DNA of 64,000 bases from Xanthobacteraceae bacterium 501b (GTDB lineage: Bacteria > Pseudomonadota > Alphaproteobacteria > Rhizobiales > Xanthobacteraceae). This document shows, one piece after another, positions 49,822-58,128 of the stretch. The notes beneath the pieces were generated by a model. The model saw nothing but the letters and a program-made list of their open reading frames with translations, searched no databases and was not told where the DNA came from. Location of the stretch: NCBI GenBank assembly GCA_000378025.1, contig KB899087.1, positions 1,302,001 through 1,366,000 of the forward strand, in the 5' to 3' direction. Made by a program: the position numbers and the translations under genes. The first letter of the stretch is position 1; each line of letters begins with the position of its first letter.

Positions 49822-49873
49822 GCTCGAATTGGAGTGGGAGGATCGGCCCGAAAACCGGTTCACCCAAAGGGCG

Positions 49874-50263
49874 TCAACCTTCGTCGTCGTCGCTCGGCTC
49901 GGGGGGCACCAGCCCCTGCAGGCCGGCCAGCAGCTCTTCCTCGGTCATGCGGTCGAGCATGACATCGGAATCGTCGCCGCCCGACGAATGGGACGAGGCG
50001 ATCATGGGTACAGTCTCGGGCTCCGGCTCGTCCACTTCGGTGAACTTCTGGAGCGAGTGGATCAGTTCCTCACGCAGATCTTCCGGCGAGACAGTCTCGT
50101 CGGCGATCTCGCGCAGGGCCACAACCGGGTTCTTGTCGTTGTCACGGTCAACCGTGATCGGCGCGCCGGACGCGATGGCGCGCGCACGGTGGCCGGCAAG
50201 AAGGACCAGCTCGAAGCGATTGTCGACCTTGTCGATGCAGTCCTCGACGGTGACGCGAGCCAT
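49874..50263 (-). CDS. rpoZ: RNA polymerase subunit omega
   Basis: Omega (129 residues) assists folding of RpoC and contributes to the ppGpp site of RNA polymerase. It starts [30 protein letters not shown], followed by [10 protein letters not shown]. The acidic tail, ending [10 protein letters not shown], is longer than in E. coli, as in many Hyphomicrobiales. AGGAG lies about nine bases before the ATG. Neighbouring rsh supports the functional link through ppGpp. Confidence 0.95.
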   Translation of the reverse strand: MARVTVEDCIDKVDNRFELVLLAGHRARAIASGAPITVDRDNDKNPVVALREIADETVSPEDLREELIHSLQKFTEVDEPEPETVPMIASSHSSGGDDSDVMLDRMTEEELLAGLQGLVPPEPSDDDEG

Positions 50264-50521
50264 GCTTCGGCACTCCTGACGGGATAAGGGAAGCGGGGTC
50301 CTTAAACCAATCCGGCCTCAGGGGCAAGCTTTCCCATCTGAGGGTGGGGCCGGGCTGCTCACGATCAAGCGATTAAAAGCGGCTGATAACATGGCCCTTC
50401 GTCTCGCCGTCGCCATAAATCGGTTATGTCTATAGGCGGCGGATGGGGGCCGGCGTCGTCGGGGCGTCCGCGACCGATCCAGATTTATCAGTCCGGGTAT
50501 TTCATCACTATGGTCAACGGC

Positions 50522-51127
50522 ATGGAAAAGATCGCCCTCTTTATTGATGGGGCAAATCTGTACTCCGCCACCAAGTCCCTCGGCTTCGATATCGACTACA
50601 AGCGCCTGTTGAAGGACTTCCAGGGACGCGGCTACGTTTTGCGGGCCTTCTATTACACGACGCTGGTCGAAGACACCGAATATTCGTCGATCCGCCCCCT
50701 GCTCGACTGGCTAGACTACAATGGCTATTCGGTGGTGACCAAGCCGGCGCGGGAGTTCACCGATAGCCAGGGCCGCCGCCGGGTGCGCGGCAACATGGAT
50801 ATCGAGTTGGCGGTCAACGCCATGGAACTGGCCGACCATGTCGATCACATCGTCATCTTTTCCGGCGACGGCGATTTCCGCTCGCTGGTGGAGGCGGTGC
50901 AGCGCAAGGGCGTGCGGGTGACGGTGGTCTCCAGCATCCATACCCAGCCGCCGATGATCGCCGACGAGCTGCGCCGGCAGGCGGACGTATTCCTCGACCT
51001 GGTGGACCTGCAGGCGCGTGTCGGCCGCGACCCGGCGGACCGTTCCGGCCGCATGCAGGAGACGCCCCGCTTCCTCGAACGTCGCACGCCGGCGCCCTCC
51101 TCCGACGACGACCCGGCGGACGCCTGA
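50522..51127 (+). CDS. NYN domain protein (LabA/DUF88 family)
   Basis: The 201-residue protein has a PIN-like NYN nuclease fold with its acidic residues in ALFIDGANLYSATKSLGFDI, RGNMDIELAVNAMELAD and VIFSGDGDFRSLVEAVQRKG. Members are thought to act on RNA. The start MEKIALFIDG is the family N-terminus; the frame extends 32 codons upstream without support. The C-terminal 40 residues are charged and probably disordered. The 258-base gap before it, shared with rpoZ, must hold both promoters. The next gene begins six bases after its stop. Confidence 0.9.
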   Translation: MEKIALFIDGANLYSATKSLGFDIDYKRLLKDFQGRGYVLRAFYYTTLVEDTEYSSIRPLLDWLDYNGYSVVTKPAREFTDSQGRRRVRGNMDIELAVNAMELADHVDHIVIFSGDGDFRSLVEAVQRKGVRVTVVSSIHTQPPMIADELRRQADVFLDLVDLQARVGRDPADRSGRMQETPRFLERRTPAPSSDDDPADA

Positions 51128-51132
51128 CCCCG

Positions 51133-51801
51133 ATGGCGGCGCTCGACGCCTCGCTGGCGGTGGCGGAGCCCGAGCCGCCGCGCGACTGCCCGCTATGCCC
51201 GCGCCTCGTCGCCTTCCGCGACCACTGGCGGGCGCAGGAGCCCGGCTGGCACAACGCGCCGGTGCCCTCCTTCGGGCCAGTCGACGGGCGGCTGCTGATC
51301 GTCGGCCTCGCGCCGGGTGTGCGTGGGGCCAACCGTACCGGGCGCCCGTTCACCGGCGACTATGCCGGCGAGCTGCTCTATTCGACGCTGATCAAATTCG
51401 GCTTCGCCACCGGTACGTTCGAGGCGAGGCCCGACGATTCGCTGCGGCTGCGCGACGCGCGGCTCACCAATGCCGTGCGCTGCGTCCCGCCGGAGAACAA
51501 GCCGACCACCGACGAGATACGGACCTGCCGGCCGTTCTTCTCCGCCACCATCGGCTTGCTGCCGAGCCTCAGCGCCATTGTCGCGCTGGGCAAAATCGCC
51601 CATGACCAGGTGCTGGCCGCGCATGGCAAACGGCTCTCGCACCACAAATTCGCCCATGGCGCCGTGCACCGGCTGGGCGATTTGGTGCTTTTCGACAGCT
51701 ATCACTGCTCGCGCTACAACACGAATACCGGCGTGCTCACGACGGAGATGTTCCACGCCGTCTTCGCCAAGGTGCGGGCTCATATCGACGCGCTGGGCTG
51801 A
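51133..51801 (+). CDS. Uracil-DNA glycosylase, family 5 (UDGb)
   Basis: The 222-residue enzyme removes uracil and probably other deaminated bases from DNA. It has the iron-sulfur cysteines of this group (DCPLCPRL at 18-25 and, further on, NAVRCVPPENKPTTDEIRTCRPF), the catalytic motif GLAPGVRGANRTGRPFTGD and the late motif DSYHCSRYNTNTGVLT. The GLAPGxxGANRTGRPFTGD form marks family 5. It seems cotranscribed with the NYN gene and ends seven bases from the convergent epmA stop. Confidence 0.92.
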   Translation: MAALDASLAVAEPEPPRDCPLCPRLVAFRDHWRAQEPGWHNAPVPSFGPVDGRLLIVGLAPGVRGANRTGRPFTGDYAGELLYSTLIKFGFATGTFEARPDDSLRLRDARLTNAVRCVPPENKPTTDEIRTCRPFFSATIGLLPSLSAIVALGKIAHDQVLAAHGKRLSHHKFAHGAVHRLGDLVLFDSYHCSRYNTNTGVLTTEMFHAVFAKVRAHIDALG

Positions 51802-51807
51802 TCCCGG

Positions 51808-52851
51808 TCAGGGCGCCACCGGCGCCCACAGCACATCCTCGATCCGCGGCGCGCCGGCTGCCAGCATCACCAGCCGGTCGAAGCCCAGCGCGATTCCGGA
51901 GGCGTCCGGCATGTGCGCCAGAGCGGCGAGAAAATCCTCGTCGATGGGGTAGCGCTCGCCATAGAGGCGCTCCTTCTCGTCCATCCACTCATCGAAGCGC
52001 CGGCGCTGCTCGGCCGCGTCGGTGAGTTCGCCAAAGCCGTTGGCGAGTTCGACGGCGCAGACATAGAGCTCGAACCGTTCGGCAAGGCGCGGGTCGGAAG
52101 GCTTGGGGCGCGCCAGGGCCGCCTCGGACAGCGGGTAGTCGCACAGGATCGTCGGCCGGCCGATGCCGAGATACGGCTCGATCTTCTCCACCATCACCCG
52201 GGTGAAGACATCCGCCCATGTGTCATCCGGTGCCACGCGGATGCCCGCGTGCTGCGCCGCCTGCCAGAGCTGGTCGCGAGCGTTGCCGCCCGCGCCGACG
52301 CTTTCCATCAGGTCGATGTTGGCGAAGCGGGAGAAGGCCTGCGCGATGGTGAGCCGTTCGGGCGCCTGCGTCACGTCGCAGGACAGGTCGCCGAACTGGA
52401 AAAGCGAGGCGCCCACCGTTTGCGCGGTCACGGCCAGCAGCGCCGCGCAATCGTCCATCAGCGCCTCATAGCCCTCATGGGCCCGGTACCATTCGAGCAT
52501 GGTGAATTCGGGGTGATGCAGCGCCGTGCGCTCGCCATTGCGAAAGACGCGGGCGAAGGTGAAGAGCCGCGTCTCGCCGGCCGCCAGCAGTTTCTTGGCG
52601 GTGAATTCCGGCGAGGTGTGGAGATAACGCGGCGTGCGCGAGCTGTCCGGCCGCTCAAGCTCAGTGGCGAAGGCCTTGAGGTGGATCTCATTGCCGGGCG
52701 ACACCTGCAGGATCGGCGTCTCCACCTCGATGAAATCCTGTGCGGCCAAGGCGGCACGCAGGGCGGCCTGGATTTTCTGCCGCGCCAGCAGGAACGGCCG
52801 GCGATCGGCATGGCGCGCGGGCGACCACCAGGGCGAGGCGGATACGGACAT
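51808..52851 (-). CDS. epmA: Elongation factor P--(R)-beta-lysine ligase
   Basis: EpmA (347 residues, also GenX/PoxA/YjeA) is a lysyl-tRNA synthetase paralogue that attaches beta-lysine to EF-P. It has only the class II catalytic core: EVETPILQVSPGNEIHLKAF (motif 1 side), YLHTSPEFTAKKLLAAG, FARVFRNGERTALHHPEFTMLEWY (motif 2) and GIALGFDRLVMLAAG (motif 3). The tRNA anticodon-binding domain is absent, as expected. It diverges from efp, its substrate. The start MSVSASPWW fits; the frame is open 45 codons further. Confidence 0.94.
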   Translation of the reverse strand: MSVSASPWWSPARHADRRPFLLARQKIQAALRAALAAQDFIEVETPILQVSPGNEIHLKAFATELERPDSSRTPRYLHTSPEFTAKKLLAAGETRLFTFARVFRNGERTALHHPEFTMLEWYRAHEGYEALMDDCAALLAVTAQTVGASLFQFGDLSCDVTQAPERLTIAQAFSRFANIDLMESVGAGGNARDQLWQAAQHAGIRVAPDDTWADVFTRVMVEKIEPYLGIGRPTILCDYPLSEAALARPKPSDPRLAERFELYVCAVELANGFGELTDAAEQRRRFDEWMDEKERLYGERYPIDEDFLAALAHMPDASGIALGFDRLVMLAAGAPRIEDVLWAPVAP

Positions 52852-52985
52852 GGCGAGGCTCCGGCGCGCGCAGTGCGGGATGCGGGCGGGGTTGGCGGAA
52901 AGCGGGCGCGCTTGTATAGGAGGCCGCAACGGAATCCCAGCGGTGCCCCGCGCGATGCGGCGCACCCAACAGCCAGAGGACCGCA

Positions 52986-53555
52986 ATGGTCAAGGTCATC
53001 GCCAGCACGCTGCGCAAGGGCAACGTGGTCGACATGGACGGCAAGCTCTATGTCGTGCTCACCGCCGAGAACATCCACCCCGGCAAGGGCACGCCGGTGA
53101 CGCAGCTCGACATGCGCCGCATCTCCGACGGCACCAAGGTCTCCGAGCGCTACCGCACCACCGAGCAGGTGGAGCGCGCCCTCGTCGAGGACCGTCCCTA
53201 CACCTTCCTCTATTCGGACGGTGAAGGCTTCCACTTCATGAACCCGGAAAACTACGACCAGATCGCGGTGTCGCCGGATGTGATCGGCGAGCAGGCCGCC
53301 TATCTCAGCGACGGCATGCACGTGCATCTGTCGGTGCACGAGGGCGTCGCCATCGCCATCGAGCTGCCGCAGCGCATGGTGCTCGAAGTGGTGGAGACCG
53401 AGCCGGCGATGAAGGGGCAGACCGCCTCCTCCTCGTACAAGCCCGCCATTCTCTCCAACGGCGTGCGCTCGGCGGTGCCCCCGCACATCGCGGTCGGCAC
53501 CCGCATCGTCGTGATGACCGCCGACGGCTCCTATGTCGAGCGTGCCAAGGACTGA
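52986..53555 (+). CDS. efp: Elongation factor P
   Basis: EF-P (189 residues) relieves ribosome stalling at proline runs. It has three beta domains; the modification loop is HPGKGTP with Lys34 at the tip, the residue used by EpmA. The C-terminal [25 protein letters not shown] is typical. It is followed by an intrinsic terminator and diverges from epmA with 134 bases between start codons. Confidence 0.98.
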   Translation: MVKVIASTLRKGNVVDMDGKLYVVLTAENIHPGKGTPVTQLDMRRISDGTKVSERYRTTEQVERALVEDRPYTFLYSDGEGFHFMNPENYDQIAVSPDVIGEQAAYLSDGMHVHLSVHEGVAIAIELPQRMVLEVVETEPAMKGQTASSSYKPAILSNGVRSAVPPHIAVGTRIVVMTADGSYVERAKD

Positions 53556-53577
53556 GTCTTTCTGACAAATCGAATCA

Positions 53578-53604
53578 AAAAGCCCGGCCAAGTGCCGGGC
53601 TTTT
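53578..53604 (+). terminator. Intrinsic terminator after efp
   Basis: AAAAGCCCGGC (53578-53588) pairs with GCCGGGCTTTT (53594-53604) around loop CAAGT, followed by CTTTGAT. It starts 23 bases after the efp stop. The GC-rich stem and T-run are textbook features. Confidence 0.92.
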
Positions 53605-53670
53605 CTTTGATATTGGCCGGGAAATGGCGGGATGCGCCGAGCGCGTCCTACCGACGGCTATCCACCATGA

Positions 53671-53777
53671 ACGCCGTCATCCCCGGGCTTGACCCGGGAT
53701 CTACGCCTTGGCCCGGGATCTACGCCGTGGCCCGGGGCGCACGGTAAAGACGTGGATGGCCCGGCCCGGCCATGACG
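53671..53777. repeat. Dispersed palindromic element, copy B, with internal 19-base duplication
   Basis: The ends are GCCGTCAT (53671-53678) and ATGACGGC (53770-53777). The element is related to copy A at 39566-39658 by the blocks TCATCCCCGGGC, GTAAAGACGTGG and CCCGGCCATGA. Inside, CCGGGATCTACGCCTTGGC (53692-53710) is repeated next to itself with one change (53711-53729). It fills most of the roughly 300-base gap between efp and smpB, in which no gene is seen. Confidence 0.7.
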
Positions 53778-53853
53778 GCCTGAAGGGGCTGGGGCTGCCC
53801 CGGCTTTGCCGCATAGCGCTTGCCTGGGATGACGACCTAGGCGGGGGGCGCCC

Positions 53854-54327
53854 TCACCCCCGGTCGCGCATCAGCCGCTGCTTGTCGCGCGCCCAATCCT
53901 TGGCTTTCAGCGCTTCGCGCTTGTCATGCGCCTTGCGGCCACGGGCGATGGCGATCTCCACCTTGGCGCGGCCCTGCTCGTTGAAATAGATGCGCAGCGG
54001 CACCACCGTCATGCCCTCGCGCTCCACCGCCTGCCAGATCTTGGCGATCTGCCGCTTGTGCAGCAGCAGCTTGCGCGGGCGGCGCGGCTCGTGGTTGAAG
54101 CGGTTGGCCTGGAGATATTCCGGGATGAAGGTGTTGTAGATGATGGCTTCGCCGGTCTTGGCCGAGACATAGCTCTCGGCCACGGTGGCGCGCCCGCTGC
54201 GCAGGCTCTTCACCTCGGTGCCGGACAGCGCGATGCCGGCCTCGAAGACCTCGCCGATCTCGAAATCGAACCGCGCCCGCCGGTTGTCGGCAACGACCTT
54301 GCGTTCTTGTGTCTTTTTCTCGGCCAT
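53854..54327 (-). CDS. smpB: SsrA-binding protein SmpB
   Basis: SmpB (157 residues) partners tmRNA in rescue of stalled ribosomes. It has [40 protein letters not shown] at the start, [48 protein letters not shown] and the basic C-terminal tail with [19 protein letters not shown]. An ATG was chosen; a GTG lies one codon earlier. dapA is 38 bases upstream on the same strand, a frequent pairing in alphaproteobacteria. Confidence 0.97.
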   Translation of the reverse strand: MAEKKTQERKVVADNRRARFDFEIGEVFEAGIALSGTEVKSLRSGRATVAESYVSAKTGEAIIYNTFIPEYLQANRFNHEPRRPRKLLLHKRQIAKIWQAVEREGMTVVPLRIYFNEQGRAKVEIAIARGRKAHDKREALKAKDWARDKQRLMRDRG

Positions 54328-54365
54328 CACTTTGCTCCGAACCGGAGCGGATGCCCCGGCCTGCG

Positions 54366-55256
54366 TCAGTTGAGGATCCCGGCGTGGCGCATCGCCGCGC
54401 GGACGGTTTCCTTGGTCTTTTCGGTGACGGGCACCATGGGAAGGCGGGCCTCATCGACAATCTTGCCGAGCAGGCTCAGTGCATATTTGGTGGGGCTCGG
54501 GTTGGTTTCAACGAACAGCGCCTGGAACAGCGGGAACAGACGGTCCTGCAGCTCCAACGCCTTGACGTAATTGCCGGCGATGCAGGCCTCGATCAGCTGC
54601 GCGCAGAGCTTGGGCGCGACGTTCGAGGCGACCGAGATGCAGCCGTCGCCGCCATGGGCCATAAAGGCCAGGGCGGTGGCGTCCTCGCCGGAGAGCTGGT
54701 TGAAGCCGGCCCCCATCGCCTGGCGCTGCTGGCTGACGCGCACGAGATTGGCGGTCGCGTCCTTCACGCCGGCAATGTTGGGCAGCTCATAGAGCCGCGC
54801 CATCGTCTCCACCGACATGTCGATCACAGACCGGCCGGGGATGTTGTAGATGTAGATCGGAATGCCGATCGCGTCGTTGATGGCCTTGTAGTGCTGGTAC
54901 AGCCCCTCGGGGCCGGGCTTGTTGTAGTAGGGCGTGACCACAAGCACCGCGTCCGCCCCCGCCTTCTCGGCGTGGCGGGCGAGGTCGATCGCCTCGATCG
55001 TGTTGTTGGAGCCGGCACCGGCGATCACAGGCACGCGCCCGGCGGCCTGCGCCACCGTCCATTCGACCACGGCCTTGTGTTCGTCATGGGAAACGGTCGG
55101 GCTCTCGCCCGTGGTGCCGACCGGCACGAGGCCGTGGATGCCTTCCGCGATCTGCCAGTCGACAAGGTCCCGGAACGCTTTCTCGTCCAACGCGCCATCG
55201 CGGAACGGCGTCACGAGTGCCGTAAAGGATCCACGTAAGGGCAGCGGGTGGGACAT
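54366..55256 (-). CDS. dapA: 4-hydroxy-tetrahydrodipicolinate synthase
   Basis: DapA (296 residues) condenses pyruvate with aspartate semialdehyde in lysine and diaminopimelate synthesis. It is a TIM barrel with [20 protein letters not shown], the [14 protein letters not shown] motif, [15 protein letters not shown] with the catalytic tyrosine, and the Schiff-base lysine in [17 protein letters not shown] lies seven bases before the ATG; the open frame extends 13 codons further. Confidence 0.97.
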   Translation of the reverse strand: MSHPLPLRGSFTALVTPFRDGALDEKAFRDLVDWQIAEGIHGLVPVGTTGESPTVSHDEHKAVVEWTVAQAAGRVPVIAGAGSNNTIEAIDLARHAEKAGADAVLVVTPYYNKPGPEGLYQHYKAINDAIGIPIYIYNIPGRSVIDMSVETMARLYELPNIAGVKDATANLVRVSQQRQAMGAGFNQLSGEDATALAFMAHGGDGCISVASNVAPKLCAQLIEACIAGNYVKALELQDRLFPLFQALFVETNPSPTKYALSLLGKIVDEARLPMVPVTEKTKETVRAAMRHAGILN

Positions 55257-55598
55257 GGCGCGCTCCTGAAGCTTTGTGTCCTTGTCGCGCAACATGGCCA
55301 GGCATGGTGCGGCGAGGGGGCATCAGATATCGCGTCGGCGCGGCCGAAGGAAGGGCATTGTTGGCGCTTCTCGCGGCAAAGACTGGCAAAGCGCAGCCGG
55401 GTGCGGCACGCTGCCGCCGTTTCGCCGGGTTATGCGGCTACATCGTGCCGAAGGCGCCGCTGAACCGAAGCGATGCGGCTGTGCTGGGGTTTTGGTTAGC
55501 ATTTCGTCAATAAGATCGAGCGACAACTGAAGCTGCCCGAGCCGGCTGCGAGGCTGACCTTCTCGGGCGCGATGTGTTTGTCAGGAGAGCGAACCGCC
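55257..55598. other. Divergent intergenic region dapA / lytic transglycosylase
   Basis: These 342 bases separate two divergent genes and should contain both promoters. The most AT-rich part is near 55490-55520 (GGTTAGCATTTCGTCAATAA), but no convincing -35/-10 pair, operator or small gene with a good ribosome-binding site was found. Confidence 0.5.
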
Positions 55599-57842
55599 AT
55601 GAGCGAGCGCGTGAACGATCATCCGCTGCGGCGGCGTTCCGAAAACGGCTCACGTCGCCGCGCCGGTGCGGTGCTGCCGGTCGCGGCCGCGCTGCTGCTC
55701 GGCTCGGCCGGGTTCATTCCTGTGCTGCCTCTCTCACTCGCGCAGGCCGCGACGCCGACTCCCGCACCCAAGCCGGCGGCAAAGCCGGCCGCCAAAGCCG
55801 CGAGCTCCAAGGAAAAGCCGAAGACGGCGGCGAAGAAGTCGGCCCCCACCCCTGCCGCCAAGCCGACGCTCGCGCCCTCGTCCAAGGTGACGGCCGCCTC
55901 TGCGGTCGCCGGCATGGCGCTGGCGGCGTCGCCGGCGCTTGCTGGGGCCAGCGGCGACCTCAAGACCGCGACCGACCTGATCGACAAGGGCCAGAGCGCC
56001 CAGGCACTGGCCATCGCCGACCAGATGCGCGACCCTGGCGCGCAGGCGCTGGTGCGCTGGCTGGCGCTGCGCGTGACCGCGCGCGATGTCGGCTATGACC
56101 GCGCCGTCGCCATTCTGGAAGCTCACCCCACCCTGCCCACGCCGATCGTGCTGCGGCGCCGTCTCGAATATCTGCTCTATGTCGAGAACAAGGATCCGCA
56201 GACGATCCTCAATTTCTTCGCCGAGCAGGCACCCTATTCCGGCGAAGGCAAGATCGCGCTGGCGCGGGCGCTGTTCGCCGCTGGCGACCAGAAGGCGGGC
56301 GCGGCCTGGCTGCGCAATGCCTGGCAGGAAGACGCGCTCGGCTCGGATACCGAATCGACCGTCATGGTCGAGTTTGGCGGCCTGCTGACGCGCACCGACC
56401 ACAAATACCGCGCCGACAAGCTGCTTTATGCCGAGGACAGCGAGCGCGGCCTGCGGGCTGCCGAGCGCGCTGGCAATGACGTCGTGGCGCTGGCGCGGGC
56501 CCGCATCGCGCTGTCCACCGGCAAGGGCGATGTCAGCAAGCTGCTGGCGGCGGTGCCGGGCTCGCTGCGTTCGGACCCGGCCTATATTTATACGCTGGCC
56601 AAGATGCAGCGCCGGCAGGGCGACCACGCCGCCGCCGCGCGCACCCTTTCCAGCGCACCGAAGGACGGGGCCCTGCTGGTCGATCCGGATGAGTGGTGGG
56701 TGGAGCGCCGGCTGGTGGCGCGCGGCCTGCTCGACAAGGGCGATGCCCGCACCGCCTACAAGGTGGCGCGCGAGGCGGCCGAGCCGGAAGACGAGCACAT
56801 GCGGGCCGACCACCATTTCATGGCCGGCTGGCTGGCGCTGCGCTACCTCAACGAGCCCAAGGCGGCGCTGGCTCATTTCGCCAAGGTGCCGGAGCGGCAG
56901 ACCCATCCCGCCACCGTGTCGCGCGGTTATTACTGGCAGGGCCGCGCCTATGAGGCACTTGGCTCCACCGCCAATGCCCGTTCCCAATATGCGACGGCCG
57001 CCCAGTACGGCACCGCCTATTACGGCCAGCTCTCGGCCGCCAAGCTGGGCAATTCGCGGGTGAAGATCCAGACCGCGCCGGCCGCCAATGCCGCCCAGCG
57101 CAACGCCTTCAACCGCGACGAAGGGGTGATGATCTTCAAGCTGCTGGAAAAGCTCGACAAGTCGAACCTTTCCATCGCGCTCGGCTATGACCTCGCCGAG
57201 CGGCTGCCGGATGCGGCGCAACTCGGACTGCTGGCCGAACTCGCCAAGCAGCAGGGCGACGCGCGGGCGATGACGATGATCGGCAAGGTGGCGCTCAATC
57301 GCGGCATTCCGCTGGAGGCCGAGGCCTATCCCACCATCGGCATTCCCGCCTATCGGCCGATCACCGAGGATGTCGACCGCTCGCTGGTCTATGCCATTGC
57401 GCGGCAGGAGAGCATGTTCAACCCCTCGGCGCGCTCGTCCGCCGGAGCGACCGGCCTGATGCAGGTGATGCCCGCCACCGGCGCCACCATCGCCCGGCGC
57501 ACTGGCACCACACTGGACCCGAAGCGTCTCGCCGTTCCGGCTGTCAACGTGCAGTTCGGCGCGGCGGAGTTGCGCAGCCTGCTCGACAACTACCAGAACA
57601 ATTATGTGCTGACCTTCGCCGCCTACAATGCCGGGCGCGGCAATGTGGCGAAGTGGATCGCCGCCTATGGCGACCCGCGCGACCCCTCGGTTGATCCCAT
57701 CGACTGGGTGGAGCGCATTCCCTTCTCCGAGACCCGCAACTATGTGCAGCGGGTGATGGAGAACGCGCAGGTCTATAAATCGCGCTTCGGCTCGCGCGAT
57801 TCGCTGCAGATCGAGGCGGATCTGCGCGGCTCGCGGATCTGA
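55599..57842 (+). CDS. Soluble lytic murein transglycosylase (Slt70 type)
   Basis: The 747-residue periplasmic enzyme cleaves peptidoglycan glycan strands with formation of anhydromuramic ends. After a basic start and a signal helix (VLPVAAALLLGSAGFIPVLPLSLAQA) there is an Ala/Pro/Lys-rich segment (about 50-105), a long helical superhelix region with many paired repeats, and a C-terminal GH23 domain: IARQESMFNPSARSSAGATGLMQVMPATG with the catalytic glutamate, and YVLTFAAYNAGRGNVAKWI. AGGAGAG precedes the ATG. Confidence 0.94.
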   Translation: MSERVNDHPLRRRSENGSRRRAGAVLPVAAALLLGSAGFIPVLPLSLAQAATPTPAPKPAAKPAAKAASSKEKPKTAAKKSAPTPAAKPTLAPSSKVTAASAVAGMALAASPALAGASGDLKTATDLIDKGQSAQALAIADQMRDPGAQALVRWLALRVTARDVGYDRAVAILEAHPTLPTPIVLRRRLEYLLYVENKDPQTILNFFAEQAPYSGEGKIALARALFAAGDQKAGAAWLRNAWQEDALGSDTESTVMVEFGGLLTRTDHKYRADKLLYAEDSERGLRAAERAGNDVVALARARIALSTGKGDVSKLLAAVPGSLRSDPAYIYTLAKMQRRQGDHAAAARTLSSAPKDGALLVDPDEWWVERRLVARGLLDKGDARTAYKVAREAAEPEDEHMRADHHFMAGWLALRYLNEPKAALAHFAKVPERQTHPATVSRGYYWQGRAYEALGSTANARSQYATAAQYGTAYYGQLSAAKLGNSRVKIQTAPAANAAQRNAFNRDEGVMIFKLLEKLDKSNLSIALGYDLAERLPDAAQLGLLAELAKQQGDARAMTMIGKVALNRGIPLEAEAYPTIGIPAYRPITEDVDRSLVYAIARQESMFNPSARSSAGATGLMQVMPATGATIARRTGTTLDPKRLAVPAVNVQFGAAELRSLLDNYQNNYVLTFAAYNAGRGNVAKWIAAYGDPRDPSVDPIDWVERIPFSETRNYVQRVMENAQVYKSRFGSRDSLQIEADLRGSRI

Positions 57843-57880
57843 TCGCGGCGGGGCGGCCTCGCGCCGCCCCCTTGCCCACC

Positions 57881-57991
57881 TCAGCCAGGCGGGCGGCCGT
57901 GTATCATGCGGCGGAGCCAGCAGCCGCCGACGCAGCCAATGAGATAGGTCCCGACCAAAAGCAGCGTCACGTCGATGGCGAAGGGGGTCAT
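57881..57991 (-). CDS. Micro-ORF B, 36-residue membrane peptide
   Basis: The ORF begins MTPFAIDVTLLLVGTYLIGC and goes on with VGGCWLRRMIHGRPPG. One hydrophobic span carries paired cysteines in a GC-VGGC motif, followed by a basic end, so the C-terminus should be cytoplasmic. The start overlaps the stop of micro-ORF A by one base (TGATG), the classic arrangement for translational coupling. No family is recognised. It lies beyond the OmpA/BON gene as the third member of an apparent operon. Its short length means that chance is not excluded. Confidence 0.45.
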   Translation of the reverse strand: MTPFAIDVTLLLVGTYLIGCVGGCWLRRMIHGRPPG

Positions 57992-58125
57992 CACGCGCCC
58001 TTCCCCGTGCCAGGGGCGAGCGTCCGGGCCCGCTTCGGCGCGCAGCCGCTCCACCAGCCGGTGGCGAGGCCGATGGCGAGGGCGGTGGCCAGATAGGGCC
58101 AGAGTTCAAGCGCCAGGAACAACAT
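57991..58125 (-). CDS. Micro-ORF A, 44-residue membrane peptide
   Basis: The ORF begins MLFLALELWPYLATALAIGL and continues ATGWWSGCAPKRARTLAPGT. It has one strong hydrophobic span with a GWW-SGC border, followed by a basic tail. Its ATG lies three bases after the stop of the OmpA/BON gene, and AGGTGAGG overlapping that stop is a near-perfect ribosome-binding site. The junctions on both sides strongly suggest an operon. The family is not recognised; a role in holding or guiding the large envelope protein is only a guess. Confidence 0.55.
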   Translation of the reverse strand: MLFLALELWPYLATALAIGLATGWWSGCAPKRARTLAPGTGKGA

Positions 58126-58128
58126 GCC

